Shown: positions 1-7,018 of the stretch, in pieces | Layout of the letters: every line of letters begins with the position of its first letter | Position numbering within the stretch: position 1 is the first letter of the stretch | From: Desulfobacterales bacterium | GTDB lineage: Bacteria; Desulfobacterota; Desulfobacteria; Desulfobacterales; DAOWNP01 | DNA: 20,820 nucleotides | Direction of reading: 5' to 3' | Assembly (NCBI GenBank): GCA_030149595.1 | Contig: JASFBI010000001.1 | Span: 1-20,820, forward strand | Made by a program: the position numbers and the translations under genes | Notes under the pieces: generated by a model | Databases searched by the model: none | Told to the model about the DNA's origin: nothing | The model's input: only the letters and a program-made list of their open reading frames with translations

Positions 1-404
1 ACTTCATAAACATCACTGCTTCCTGTAGGTATAATTGATTTAACCTTGCCTATATATTCCCCTTCTTCAGTATATACATCAAGACCAATTATTTGAAACC
101 AGTAATAATCATCCGTGTCCAGCTCAGGAAGCATGCTTTTTTCAATAAAAATTTCAGCATCTAACAGCTGTTCAGCATCATTTCTGGATAAAATATTTTC
201 AAATAATACCAACAAGCTTTTTTTATGGGGCTTACTCCATAAAATCCGGTAATATTTTTCAATACCATCTGCTCTTTTTATAACAACCTTATTTCCGCAG
301 CAAAAAAAGTCAAATGATTCTCTGTTGGAAAAAACCTTTAGATTCCCTTTAATTCCGTGGATACCAACAATTTTACCAATTTTAAGAAAATTACAATCTA
401 TCAT
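1..404 (-). CDS. rimM: Ribosome maturation factor RimM (C-terminal end outside the window)
   Basis: This is the first ~134 residues of RimM, which binds ribosomal protein S19 and assists late maturation of the 30S head. My translation from the ATG at 404-402 begins MIDCNFLKIGKIVGIHGIKG, the typical RimM N-terminus with a beta-barrel opening rich in G-x-H-G-x-K-G. The PRC-barrel start near residues 100-134 contains DDYYWFQIIGL and PTGSSDVYEV, matching the family's D-Y-Y-x-x-x-L-x-G and G-x-x-D-V-x-x-V patterns. The gene begins three bases after the khpA stop, so translation is probably coupled. The normal order rpsP-khpA-rimM supports the call, and trmD and rplS would be expected beyond the left edge. 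The missing C-terminus is cut by the window, not by a mutation. Confidence 0.93.
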   Translation of the reverse strand, partial: MIDCNFLKIGKIVGIHGIKGNLKVFSNRESFDFFCCGNKVVIKRADGIEKYYRILWSKPHKKSLLVLFENILSRNDAEQLLDAEIFIEKSMLPELDTDDYYWFQIIGLDVYTEEGEYIGKVKSIIPTGSSDVYE

Positions 405-407
405 GCA

Positions 408-638
408 TTATTCAATTATTTCTAAAACCATCCGTTTTTGAATCTTAGCTGAAGCAGCACTTAATATAGTACGCATAGCTCTTGCTGTACGACCTTGCTT
501 GCCAATCACTTTACCCAAATCTTCTTTTGCCACTTTTAGTTCCAATACAGATGTTTGATTTCCTACAATCTCATTTACCATTACTTCATCTGGATTATCA
601 ACCAACGCACTTGCAATATAAATTATCAGGTCTTTCAT
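408..638 (-). CDS. khpA: KhpA-type KH-domain RNA-binding protein
   Basis: This is a 76-residue single-KH-domain protein of the KhpA/YlqC family, a small RNA chaperone found between rpsP and rimM in many bacteria. The KH signature GKQG lies at residues 46-49 within [16 protein letters not shown], and the length is normal for the family. The ATG at 638-636 is preceded by a GGAG ribosome binding site about eight bases upstream. It lies 58 bases downstream of rpsP and three bases before rimM, so it is probably co-transcribed from the ffh promoter. In Gram-positive bacteria the partner is KhpB. No partner gene is seen here. Confidence 0.93.
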   Translation of the reverse strand: MKDLIIYIASALVDNPDEVMVNEIVGNQTSVLELKVAKEDLGKVIGKQGRTARAMRTILSAASAKIQKRMVLEIIE

Positions 639-696
639 AGATCAATCTCCATAATGATGAAAAAGAATTTGAACCAAAACAAAACCAATAATCCGA

Positions 697-942
697 TTAA
701 CTACCTGCCTTCTCATTTTTAAATAAGCTTTTAACTGTATTCGTAGGAATAGCTCCTTCCCCAAGCCAATAATCTATCCTCTCCTGCTTAAAACTGACTG
801 CAACAGGATCCTTTAATGGATCATATGTTCCAACTATTTCCAAAAATCTACCATCCCTTGGTGATTCCTGATCTGCCACAACTATTCTATAAAAAGGTCT
901 TTTTTTTGCACCATACCTGGCCAATCTTATTTTTACTGCCAT
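697..942 (-). CDS. rpsP: 30S ribosomal protein S16
   Basis: This encodes S16, a small-subunit protein needed for assembly of the 5' domain of 16S rRNA. The protein (81 residues) starts [20 protein letters not shown] and has the conserved [14 protein letters not shown] segment, both diagnostic. I chose the ATG at 942-940 over the in-frame TTG two codons upstream. It gives the canonical MAVKIRL start and lies eight bases after an AGGAGA ribosome binding site. The gene follows ffh by 23 bases on the same strand, so the two are co-transcribed. Confidence 0.96.
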   Translation of the reverse strand: MAVKIRLARYGAKKRPFYRIVVADQESPRDGRFLEIVGTYDPLKDPVAVSFKQERIDYWLGEGAIPTNTVKSLFKNEKAGS

Positions 943-965
943 ATACAAAATCTCCTAACTGTTTA

Positions 966-2300
966 CTAAAATGGTAACATATTTCGCCCTAATGCCTTCA
1001 TACCGCCTTTACTCACCTTCTTTAACATCTTCATTACCTGGATATAATTTTTAAGCAACTTATTTACATCCTGAACCTTTGTTCCGCTTCCCGCAGCAAT
1101 ACGCTTTCTTCGACTTCCATTTATTATGGAATAGTTTTTGCGTTCTCTGGGAGTCATAGAGTTTATTATAGCCTCTATTTTTACAAACTCTCTCTCATCT
1201 ACATTGAGATTTTTTAACTGCTTACTTTTGCCTATACCAGGAATCATTTTTATAATATCTGTAATAGAACCCATTTTCCTGATACGAACCATCTGATCCT
1301 TGAAATCTTCCAACGTAAATTGATTTTTTTTAATTTTTTTCTCAAGCTCAATGGCTTTGTCTTCATCAACTACAGTTTGTGCTTTCTCAATAAAAGTAAG
1401 CACATCACCCATTCCAAGAATTCTTGATGCCATTCGTTCCGGATAAAAAATTTCAAAATCACTTAATTTTTCACCTACACCTATAAATTTAACAGGTGTA
1501 CCAGTTACAGCATTAATAGAAAGTGCAGCGCCACCTCGTGCATCACCATCCATCTTGGTTAAAACAACTCCACCAATGTCAAGGCATTCGTTAAAAGCAC
1601 CTGCTATATTAACTGCATCCTGTCCTGTCATGGCATCGGCTACAAGCAGTATATCAGAGGGAGAAACAGCCTTCTTAATCCGGCTTAATTCATCCATTAA
1701 TTCATTTTCTACATGGAGCCTCCCTGCTGTATCATATAATATTGCATTGCAATTCATATCTGCAGCATACAAAAGAGCATTTTCACATATCTTTACAGGA
1801 TCCATATCAGGGTTTGAATTAAAAACAGGTACCCCAATCTGTTTCCCTAACTGCAGTAATTGTTCTATGGCTGCAGGACGATAAACATCTGCTGGAACAA
1901 GCAGTGGATTTCTGCCCTGTTTTCTTAAAAAAAGAGCAAGTTTCCCTGCAGTAGTTGTTTTACCTGACCCCTGAAGGCCGACAAGCATAACAGATGAAAC
2001 AATCGATACTTTTTCAAGGCAAAGCTCATGCTGGTTTTGCCCCAAAAGATCTATCAAAGATTCATTTACAATTTTTACAATCTGCTGGCCAGGGGTAAGG
2101 CTGGATAAAACTTCAGATCCTAAAGCCTTTTCCTTAATCTCACTGATAAAAGTCTTTGCAACCTTATAATGCACATCAGCTTCAAGAAGAGCAAGCCTGA
2201 TCTGGCGAAGACCGTCTTCAATGTTTTTAGGGGTAAGCTTACCATAACCCCTTAACGTTTTAAAAATACTATCTAACTTACCACTTAGATTTTCAAACAT
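966..2300 (-). CDS. ffh: Signal recognition particle GTPase Ffh
   Basis: Ffh is the protein part of the bacterial signal recognition particle. It binds 4.5S RNA and signal sequences of nascent membrane proteins and docks with FtsY at the inner membrane. The 444 residues show, in order, an N domain (about 1-95), the P-loop GLQGSGKTT at 108-116, DTAGR at 190-194, the guanine-specificity motif TKMD at 248-251 followed by GDARGG, and a methionine-rich M domain from about 300 to the end. That domain includes the SRP-RNA-binding region with GSRRKRIAAGSGT. The length is typical. The ATG at 2300-2298 has GGAG about seven bases upstream. It is the first gene of ffh-rpsP-khpA-rimM, a common proteobacterial order. 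Confidence 0.98.
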   Translation of the reverse strand: MFENLSGKLDSIFKTLRGYGKLTPKNIEDGLRQIRLALLEADVHYKVAKTFISEIKEKALGSEVLSSLTPGQQIVKIVNESLIDLLGQNQHELCLEKVSIVSSVMLVGLQGSGKTTTAGKLALFLRKQGRNPLLVPADVYRPAAIEQLLQLGKQIGVPVFNSNPDMDPVKICENALLYAADMNCNAILYDTAGRLHVENELMDELSRIKKAVSPSDILLVADAMTGQDAVNIAGAFNECLDIGGVVLTKMDGDARGGAALSINAVTGTPVKFIGVGEKLSDFEIFYPERMASRILGMGDVLTFIEKAQTVVDEDKAIELEKKIKKNQFTLEDFKDQMVRIRKMGSITDIIKMIPGIGKSKQLKNLNVDEREFVKIEAIINSMTPRERKNYSIINGSRRKRIAAGSGTKVQDVNKLLKNYIQVMKMLKKVSKGGMKALGRNMLPF

Positions 2301-2336
2301 TCAAGCTCCAGAGACAGTAAATAAACAAATTTTTAA

Positions 2337-2365
2337 AAATTAATATTTTAAATTTCAAATGTCAA
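2337..2365 (-). promoter_or_regulatory. Putative sigma-70 promoter for ffh-rpsP-khpA-rimM
   Basis: Reading the minus strand, a perfect TTGACA lies at 2365-2360. After a 17-base spacer there is a weak -10, TAATTT, at 2342-2337, about 40 bases before the ffh start. The -35 is convincing. The -10 is uncertain because the whole spacer is A+T. Confidence 0.4.
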
Positions 2366-2443
2366 CTAAATATCATAATAAAACTATTTTATTAAAATCT
2401 TTTACTTATAATATTATATAAATAAAAATTCAACATAATTTTA

Positions 2444-2472
2444 TTGACGATTGATGATTAAGTCTTTAAAAA
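2444..2472 (+). promoter_or_regulatory. Putative sigma-70 promoter for rlmN
   Basis: TTGACG at 2444-2449, a 17-base spacer, then TAAAAA at 2467-2472 (four of six matches to the -10 consensus), about 40 bases before the rlmN ATG. It would fire away from the ffh promoter. An 18-base A+T stretch beginning TTTAAAAATTAATA occurs exactly twice in this spacer, at 2332-2349 and 2465-2482, and each copy overlaps or touches one of the two promoters. Confidence 0.35.
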
Positions 2473-2513
2473 TTAATATTTTTACATTTTACATTTTAAA
2501 TTAAGGCTATTAA

Positions 2514-3563
2514 ATGTCAGAATTTACAGAATCAAACAAGCTTGATGATATAAAAAATTACACAAGAGAGCAGCTATCTGCATGGCTTAAAGAAAAAAAA
2601 ATCCAACCGTACAGGGCAAATCAAATATTTAAATGGATATATATTCATCAAGCTGACAGTTTTTCGGAAATGACAAATCTTTCAAAAGAAACAAGATCTC
2701 TTCTTTGTGCTTTTTTTTATATAAAGCGTAATAAAATAATAAAAATAGACTCTTCAACAGATGGTACTAAAAAATATCTTTTTAAATTGTGTGACAACGA
2801 ATCAATAGAAAGTGTTCTTATTCCTGAAAAAAGTCACTATACTATATGTATATCTACACAAGTTGGTTGTGCTCAAAACTGCATTTTTTGCATGACTGCA
2901 AAATCAGGATTAATAAGAAACCTTACAACAGGAGAAATAATTTCTCAAATATGTGATATTAAGCACGACCTTAAATCGCAAAAACCATTGACAAACATTG
3001 TTTTTATGGGAATGGGTGAACCCCTTGCAAACTATAAAAATGTTAAAAATGCTCTTGATATAATTACAGATAGTGATTATGGCCTTAAATTTTCAACGAG
3101 GCGGGTAACTTTATCAACATGCGGTATTACACCCAAAATACCAATCTTAGGTAAAGAATTTAATATAAGTTTAGCAATATCATTAAATGCTACAAATAAC
3201 AAGATAAGAAATAAATTAATGCCTGTAAATAAAAAATACCCATTAGAAACCCTGCTTTCTGCATGCAAAAACTATCCTTTATCAAAAAGACGCAAAATAA
3301 CGTTTGAATACATTCTTATAAAAGGAGTAAATGATTCTTTAGATCAGGCAGTAGAACTTACAACACTGCTTAACAAACAAAGGGCAAAAATCAACCTTAT
3401 CCCCTTTAACAAACACTCAAAAAGTGGTTTTTCACCTCCTGATAAGAAAGCAATTGAAAATTTCCAGGAGATACTGCATGAAAAAGGATTTACAGCTATA
3501 ATAAGACACAGTAAGGGCAGCGATATCTCAGCTGCATGTGGACAACTTAGAGCAGAATATTAA
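2514..3563 (+). CDS. rlmN: Dual-specificity 23S rRNA/tRNA adenine-C2 methyltransferase RlmN
   Basis: RlmN is a radical-SAM enzyme that makes 2-methyladenosine at A2503 of 23S rRNA and A37 of some tRNAs. The 349 residues carry the Fe-S motif CAQNCIFC (C119, C123, C126), the SAM-contact motif MGMGEPLANY (165-174), and the C-terminal HSKGSDISAACGQL, whose cysteine (residue 342) is the methyl-carrying cysteine that separates RlmN/Cfr from other radical-SAM enzymes. Length and motif order fit RlmN. Cfr is unlikely because the GQL C-terminus and full N-terminal domain are RlmN-like, but the two families are related. The ATG has a weak AAGG upstream. It is transcribed alone, away from ffh, and its stop codon overlaps that of the convergent downstream gene. 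Confidence 0.95.
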   Translation: MSEFTESNKLDDIKNYTREQLSAWLKEKKIQPYRANQIFKWIYIHQADSFSEMTNLSKETRSLLCAFFYIKRNKIIKIDSSTDGTKKYLFKLCDNESIESVLIPEKSHYTICISTQVGCAQNCIFCMTAKSGLIRNLTTGEIISQICDIKHDLKSQKPLTNIVFMGMGEPLANYKNVKNALDIITDSDYGLKFSTRRVTLSTCGITPKIPILGKEFNISLAISLNATNNKIRNKLMPVNKKYPLETLLSACKNYPLSKRRKITFEYILIKGVNDSLDQAVELTTLLNKQRAKINLIPFNKHSKSGFSPPDKKAIENFQEILHEKGFTAIIRHSKGSDISAACGQLRAEY

Positions 3564-3573
3564 TTCTGCTCTA
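3548..3573. terminator. Convergent-gene hairpin containing both stop codons
   Basis: A perfect 11-bp inverted repeat (TAGAGCAGAAT / ATTCTGCTCTA) with a four-base ATTA loop lies exactly where rlmN and the opposing PP-loop gene end. Both TAA stops overlap at the TTAA at 3560-3563. No T-run follows directly on either strand, so a bidirectional Rho-independent role is plausible but not proven. It may instead protect 3' ends or block opposing transcription. Confidence 0.5.
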
Positions 3574-4555
3574 TCATGAATTTTTTACAACTCACAGGCA
3601 AAACAGGAGCAACAATAACTGTTTTTTCAGGTTCTGTCCCTTTTTTTATCTTTACAGAAACTCTTTGCTGGTTTGAAGCTTTACTATAACCAGCACAAAT
3701 AGAAGCAGCAAAAAGAGTCTGTTTATCTGTGGCTGATCCTGAAATTACAGTTACAGGTCCTGGAAAATCATTAACTTCAATAACAGTATTAGAAGCAGGA
3801 TTTAAATATTTTTCTATGTTTCTGTTATCTGTTTCTGTTCTTCCAACAATGACCTTTAAATGGTCGTCTATTCGAAAATGGCGGCCATATTTTAACAGTT
3901 CAAGCTCAGATTCCAGATATTGATCCTGATGAGAAAAAAGATCAGATAAACGAAGTGAATACCCTTTGTCTGTAAGAAGACATCCCCCTGCTGGTGCCGG
4001 ATACTGAGTTATATTATATTTTTTTGCAAGCATAATCTGGGGTTTTCTGGAACGTCCTGTAATAGATAAAAGCCTGTTCCTGTCAACAAGACCTTTTTTT
4101 TCTATCTCTGTAGGCTCAAGCCTTTTAGCACTCAATGGTCTTAAAATATATCCGTCAGATCCTGAATTTTTTTCAACAAATCTTAACGATGCTCTTGTTT
4201 GAGACATGGGACGCTGACCCAAAACCTCACCGCTAAAAAGAAAATCAAATCCGCATGTGTCTTTAACCTCTCCAGCAAGCTTAAACATCAATGCATGACA
4301 ATCTAAACAAGGATTCATATATCTGCCATAACCACAAGATGGCTTAGTTAACATTTTTAAATATTTTTTAGTGATATTTTTAATAACAAGAGGAATTCCT
4401 GTCTGTTTTGATGCTTTTTTTGCATTTTCTACTGAAAAAAAAGGAGTTTCAAAACTAACCCAGCAAACTTCCACACCCTGATCCAAAAGCACAAGAGCTG
4501 ATAAAATACTGTCTAATCCTCCTGATGACAATCCCAATGCCCTTATCTTTCTCAA
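3560..4555 (-). CDS. PP-loop tRNA sulfurtransferase-like protein, predicted Fe-S dependent, with NFACT-R-like C-terminus
   Basis: This is a 331-residue protein of the ThiI/MnmA-like PP-loop ATPase class, often annotated as a tRNA thiouridylase or methyltransferase. The PP-loop SGGLDS is at residues 11-16, right at the N-terminus. There is no THUMP or NFLD domain ahead of it, unlike ThiI. Cysteines at 83 and 86 (NPCLDC) and at 192 (AGGCLLTD) have the CxxC plus distant C spacing of sulfurtransferases that hold a [4Fe-4S] cluster. Cys74 is an extra. The C-terminal ~100 residues, with NDFPGPVTVISG, resemble the NFACT-R-type RNA-binding domain reported fused to such PP-loop proteins. The start is TTG at 4555-4553, with GGGG nine bases upstream. 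The nearby ATG at 4560 is out of frame and stops at once. The exact target nucleoside (s4U8 or s2U34) cannot be told from the sequence. Confidence 0.75.
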   Translation of the reverse strand: MRKIRALGLSSGGLDSILSALVLLDQGVEVCWVSFETPFFSVENAKKASKQTGIPLVIKNITKKYLKMLTKPSCGYGRYMNPCLDCHALMFKLAGEVKDTCGFDFLFSGEVLGQRPMSQTRASLRFVEKNSGSDGYILRPLSAKRLEPTEIEKKGLVDRNRLLSITGRSRKPQIMLAKKYNITQYPAPAGGCLLTDKGYSLRLSDLFSHQDQYLESELELLKYGRHFRIDDHLKVIVGRTETDNRNIEKYLNPASNTVIEVNDFPGPVTVISGSATDKQTLFAASICAGYSKASNQQRVSVKIKKGTEPEKTVIVAPVLPVSCKKFMIEQN

Positions 4556-4588
4556 AACATACTACCCCTGCTGTTAAAATTTAAAAAC

Positions 4589-6292
4589 CTACAACCTGCC
4601 ACTTCTTAAAATAGCTATCAGAAGCCAGCCACCCAGAAAACCGGCAAACACAAACCCCACAAATCCTATGATCGAAATACCCATAATTACTGGAGGCACT
4701 TCAGCTTTTATAACCAAAGCAGAACCTATTAATAAAGCAGCAATGATAATTGCAAAAGAGATTCTGTTTACAACATGATCTATAGTTGAAATCATCTCTT
4801 TATACCCCTTATGTTCAATTTTAAATACCAGCTTATCATTTTTTATAAGTCTGGATATTTCAAGGATATCAGCAGGAAACTGTTGCACAAAATGCCCCAT
4901 ACCTCTGGAAAGACCTATCAGGTCATTAGCAATACGCCTGGGACGAAAACGTGAAAGACCTACCTTAATTAAAAAAGGCTTCACCTCTTTTATCATATCA
5001 AATTCAGGATAAAGCTGCCTTGCTATTCCCTCAACGGTTGCCATGGCTTTCATCATCAAAAAAAGATCTGCTGGTATCCTTAATTCATATCTGCTTACAA
5101 TATCAAGAAGATCTTTTAAAAATACAGCTATTTCAATTTCCTGTAATTCATCACTTATATTTTTTATAATAAAATCAGCTATATCCTTTTCAAACAATCT
5201 GGAGTCAGGTCTTTTTTCCCAGGTTGTTAAACTAAGTAGTGCCTTTGCAGCAAGAGATATGTCTTCATTTACTATTCCGACAACAAGATCAACAAAAATT
5301 TCTCTTGTTTTTCGATCAATAATTCCAACCATTCCAAAATCAACAAGACAAACTACATTATTTTCTAAAACAAAAATATTACCAGGGTGCGGATCTGCAT
5401 GAAAAAAACCATGGGTAAAAATCTGATTTAATGTGAGGTTCGCACCTCTTTTTATAATAAGTTTTTTTTTATAACCTTTCTGCTCAAGCTGTTTAACATC
5501 TGAAATTTTTATACCTTTTATAAATTCCATTGTAAGTATTTTTTTTGAGCTATAATCATTATATACTTCAGGAACATAAATGTCAGTATTACCTGCTATC
5601 TGATCTTGAAATCTTTTTATGTTTTTAGCTTCAATACTGTAATCTATCTCTTTGCCGAGAGACCTTGCAAACTCTTCAACAACTTTTACAGGATTATGAA
5701 GTGCCATCTCTTCTATATATTGCTCAAGAAGGGTTGCCATATGAAGCATTATCTCAAGATCGATACCAATAATTCTTTGTATTCCAGGCCTCTGGACCTT
5801 TACAGCAACATCTTTTCCATTAAACAGCCTTGCTTTGTATACCTGGCCTATTGAAGCAGATGCAAAGGCCTTTTTGTCTATAAATTCAAAAAGCTTTTCA
5901 GGATGTTTCCCAAATTCATTTTGAAAAATATCAACAACCTTCTCAAAAGGAGCTGGAGGGACATCATCCTGCAGCTTGGACAGTTCATCTATAAATTCAA
6001 CAGGAAGAAGACCAGGTTGAGATGAAAGTATCTGCCCAAGCTTAATAAACGTAGGTCCTAACTCTTCTAACGCCAGCCTGAGTCTTTCTGCTCGAGTAAG
6101 TTTTTCCAGAATAATTTTTTCATCTGACGAAATTATTCTGGAACCTATCTCTATAAGTTTATCAATACGAAGCATTGATACCACATCGTCAAATCCATAT
6201 TTTACTAATATAATACTTATCTGACGATAACGGTTAAAATGCCTGTAAGCACGACTTAACACTCCCAGTTTTTTTATACTAAACTTAGGCAT
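4589..6292 (-). CDS. UbiB/AarF/ABC1 family atypical kinase-ATPase, membrane anchored
   Basis: This 567-residue protein belongs to the ABC1/ADCK/UbiB family, atypical kinases that support isoprenoid quinone biosynthesis as ATPases at the membrane. Family signatures are present: KLGQ at 84-87, the alanine-rich loop ASASIGQV at 144-151 replacing the glycine-rich loop, the lysine of AVKVQRPG (K165), the catalytic loop HADPHPGN at 298-305, and DFG at 318-320. Two hydrophobic segments near 511-528 and 535-562 form the C-terminal membrane anchor typical of bacterial UbiB. The ATG overlaps the upstream phasin-like stop by one base (TAATG), so translation is coupled. If the organism uses menaquinone, as relatives do, the role would be in menaquinone rather than ubiquinone metabolism. 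That is inference. Confidence 0.88.
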   Translation of the reverse strand: MPKFSIKKLGVLSRAYRHFNRYRQISIILVKYGFDDVVSMLRIDKLIEIGSRIISSDEKIILEKLTRAERLRLALEELGPTFIKLGQILSSQPGLLPVEFIDELSKLQDDVPPAPFEKVVDIFQNEFGKHPEKLFEFIDKKAFASASIGQVYKARLFNGKDVAVKVQRPGIQRIIGIDLEIMLHMATLLEQYIEEMALHNPVKVVEEFARSLGKEIDYSIEAKNIKRFQDQIAGNTDIYVPEVYNDYSSKKILTMEFIKGIKISDVKQLEQKGYKKKLIIKRGANLTLNQIFTHGFFHADPHPGNIFVLENNVVCLVDFGMVGIIDRKTREIFVDLVVGIVNEDISLAAKALLSLTTWEKRPDSRLFEKDIADFIIKNISDELQEIEIAVFLKDLLDIVSRYELRIPADLFLMMKAMATVEGIARQLYPEFDMIKEVKPFLIKVGLSRFRPRRIANDLIGLSRGMGHFVQQFPADILEISRLIKNDKLVFKIEHKGYKEMISTIDHVVNRISFAIIIAALLIGSALVIKAEVPPVIMGISIIGFVGFVFAGFLGGWLLIAILRSGRL

Positions 6293-6597
6293 TATTTTAC
6301 ACTATCTTTAACCGGCTTTTTTATTTTTTCAATTTCATCCTTTAAATTCATAACTTCACTTTGCGTTGCCAGATTCATCTTTTTTAATACATCTTTGACA
6401 ACACCTTCTACCCGCTCTTCAAACTTACCTTTTGAATCATCATAACGCTTTACCATATCATCAAAAAATTTTTCGCCTTCCTGTTCCGACAGCTTGGCCT
6501 GTTCTACAAAGTCATTTGCCAAATCCTCAACTTCTTTTCTGGTTTTAAGAGCAAGCCCTACACCTGTTAAAGCAAGTTTTTTCATTACATCAAACAT
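6292..6597 (-). CDS. Phasin-like small coiled-coil protein coupled to UbiB
   Basis: This is a 101-residue, highly charged, helical protein of the phasin/PHA-granule-associated-like group. A short hydrophobic N-terminal stretch (about residues 4-18, with ALTGVGLALKTRKEVEDLA) leads into a long amphipathic helix. The end, SEVMNLKDEIEKIKK, matches the heptad-rich tail seen in these proteins. I chose the ATG at 6597-6595 because AAGGAGG lies six bases upstream. A longer frame reaching 6642 would add 15 residues without a ribosome binding site. The next gene is the UbiB-family kinase, overlapping by one base. This recalls the small coiled-coil accessory factors of ubiquinone synthesis in E. coli (UbiK), but homology cannot be claimed. 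Granule binding is not established either, since no PHA gene is nearby. Confidence 0.75.
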   Translation of the reverse strand: MFDVMKKLALTGVGLALKTRKEVEDLANDFVEQAKLSEQEGEKFFDDMVKRYDDSKGKFEERVEGVVKDVLKKMNLATQSEVMNLKDEIEKIKKPVKDSVK

Positions 6598-7018
6598 GAC
6601 AAGCCTCCTTATATTTATATTAATAAAACAAGATGTTAACAATAATTAAGATTGATTTTTAACAAAACAGATATCCATAGTAAATATCGTTTTTATTTTA
6701 CGGAAAAACTATTTATAAAGTTTCAGAAAATATGCTTTTTGCTTACGAAACAGACTACTGCAAAATTAAAAATATTTCAGCATAATATACAGTATAAAGC
6801 AACAAATTACTACACAGGTAAGTAGGTCAGGAAATGAAGGGTTCTAAATCTTAATGTACAATATAAATCATAAAATTTGAAATCCAATAATATACAGGCT
6901 GTTACAAAATATTACTTTTGCCAACGCAGAAATTGAAGAAATTTTCATTTTGTAACAACCTGCCGGTTTTTTAAAATACACAGACAGGCTGTTACAGAAT
7001 TGAAATTTTAAAAAAACA
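6598..7018. other. 421-base non-coding spacer between acyl-CoA dehydrogenase and phasin-like gene
   Basis: No credible ORF is present. The part next to the phasin-like gene holds its ribosome binding site and, further up on the minus strand, a TTGTTA / 17 bases / TATAAA match. Its predicted start would leave almost no leader, so I do not call it. The part from 6895 to 7000 holds three copies of a 16-base repeat, listed separately. The rest is plain A+T-rich sequence in which I see nothing. Confidence 0.6.
6895..7000. repeat. Three copies of a 16-base repeat (two direct, one inverted)
   Basis: CAGGCTGTTACAAAAT at 6895-6910 recurs as CAGGCTGTTACAGAAT at 6985-7000 (one mismatch) and, inverted, as ATTTTGTAACAACCTG at 6947-6962 (one mismatch to the first copy). 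Copies one and two form a 68-base imperfect palindrome just past the acyl-CoA dehydrogenase stop. They could be a transcript-end hairpin with a long loop, or terminal repeats left by a small mobile element. No transposase is present. Confidence 0.6.

Noticed and set aside
943..948. TTG start two codons upstream for rpsP
   Set aside because: The ATG gives the universal MAVKIRL N-terminus and has better spacing to AGGAGA.
1555..1884. 109-codon plus-strand open frame inside ffh
   Set aside because: It lies wholly antisense to the conserved Ffh G domain and its translation has no recognisable features. It is a shadow of the real gene.
6598..6642. 15-residue N-terminal extension of the phasin-like protein
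   Set aside because: The extension would cover the strong AAGGAGG ribosome binding site, which points to the ATG at 6597.
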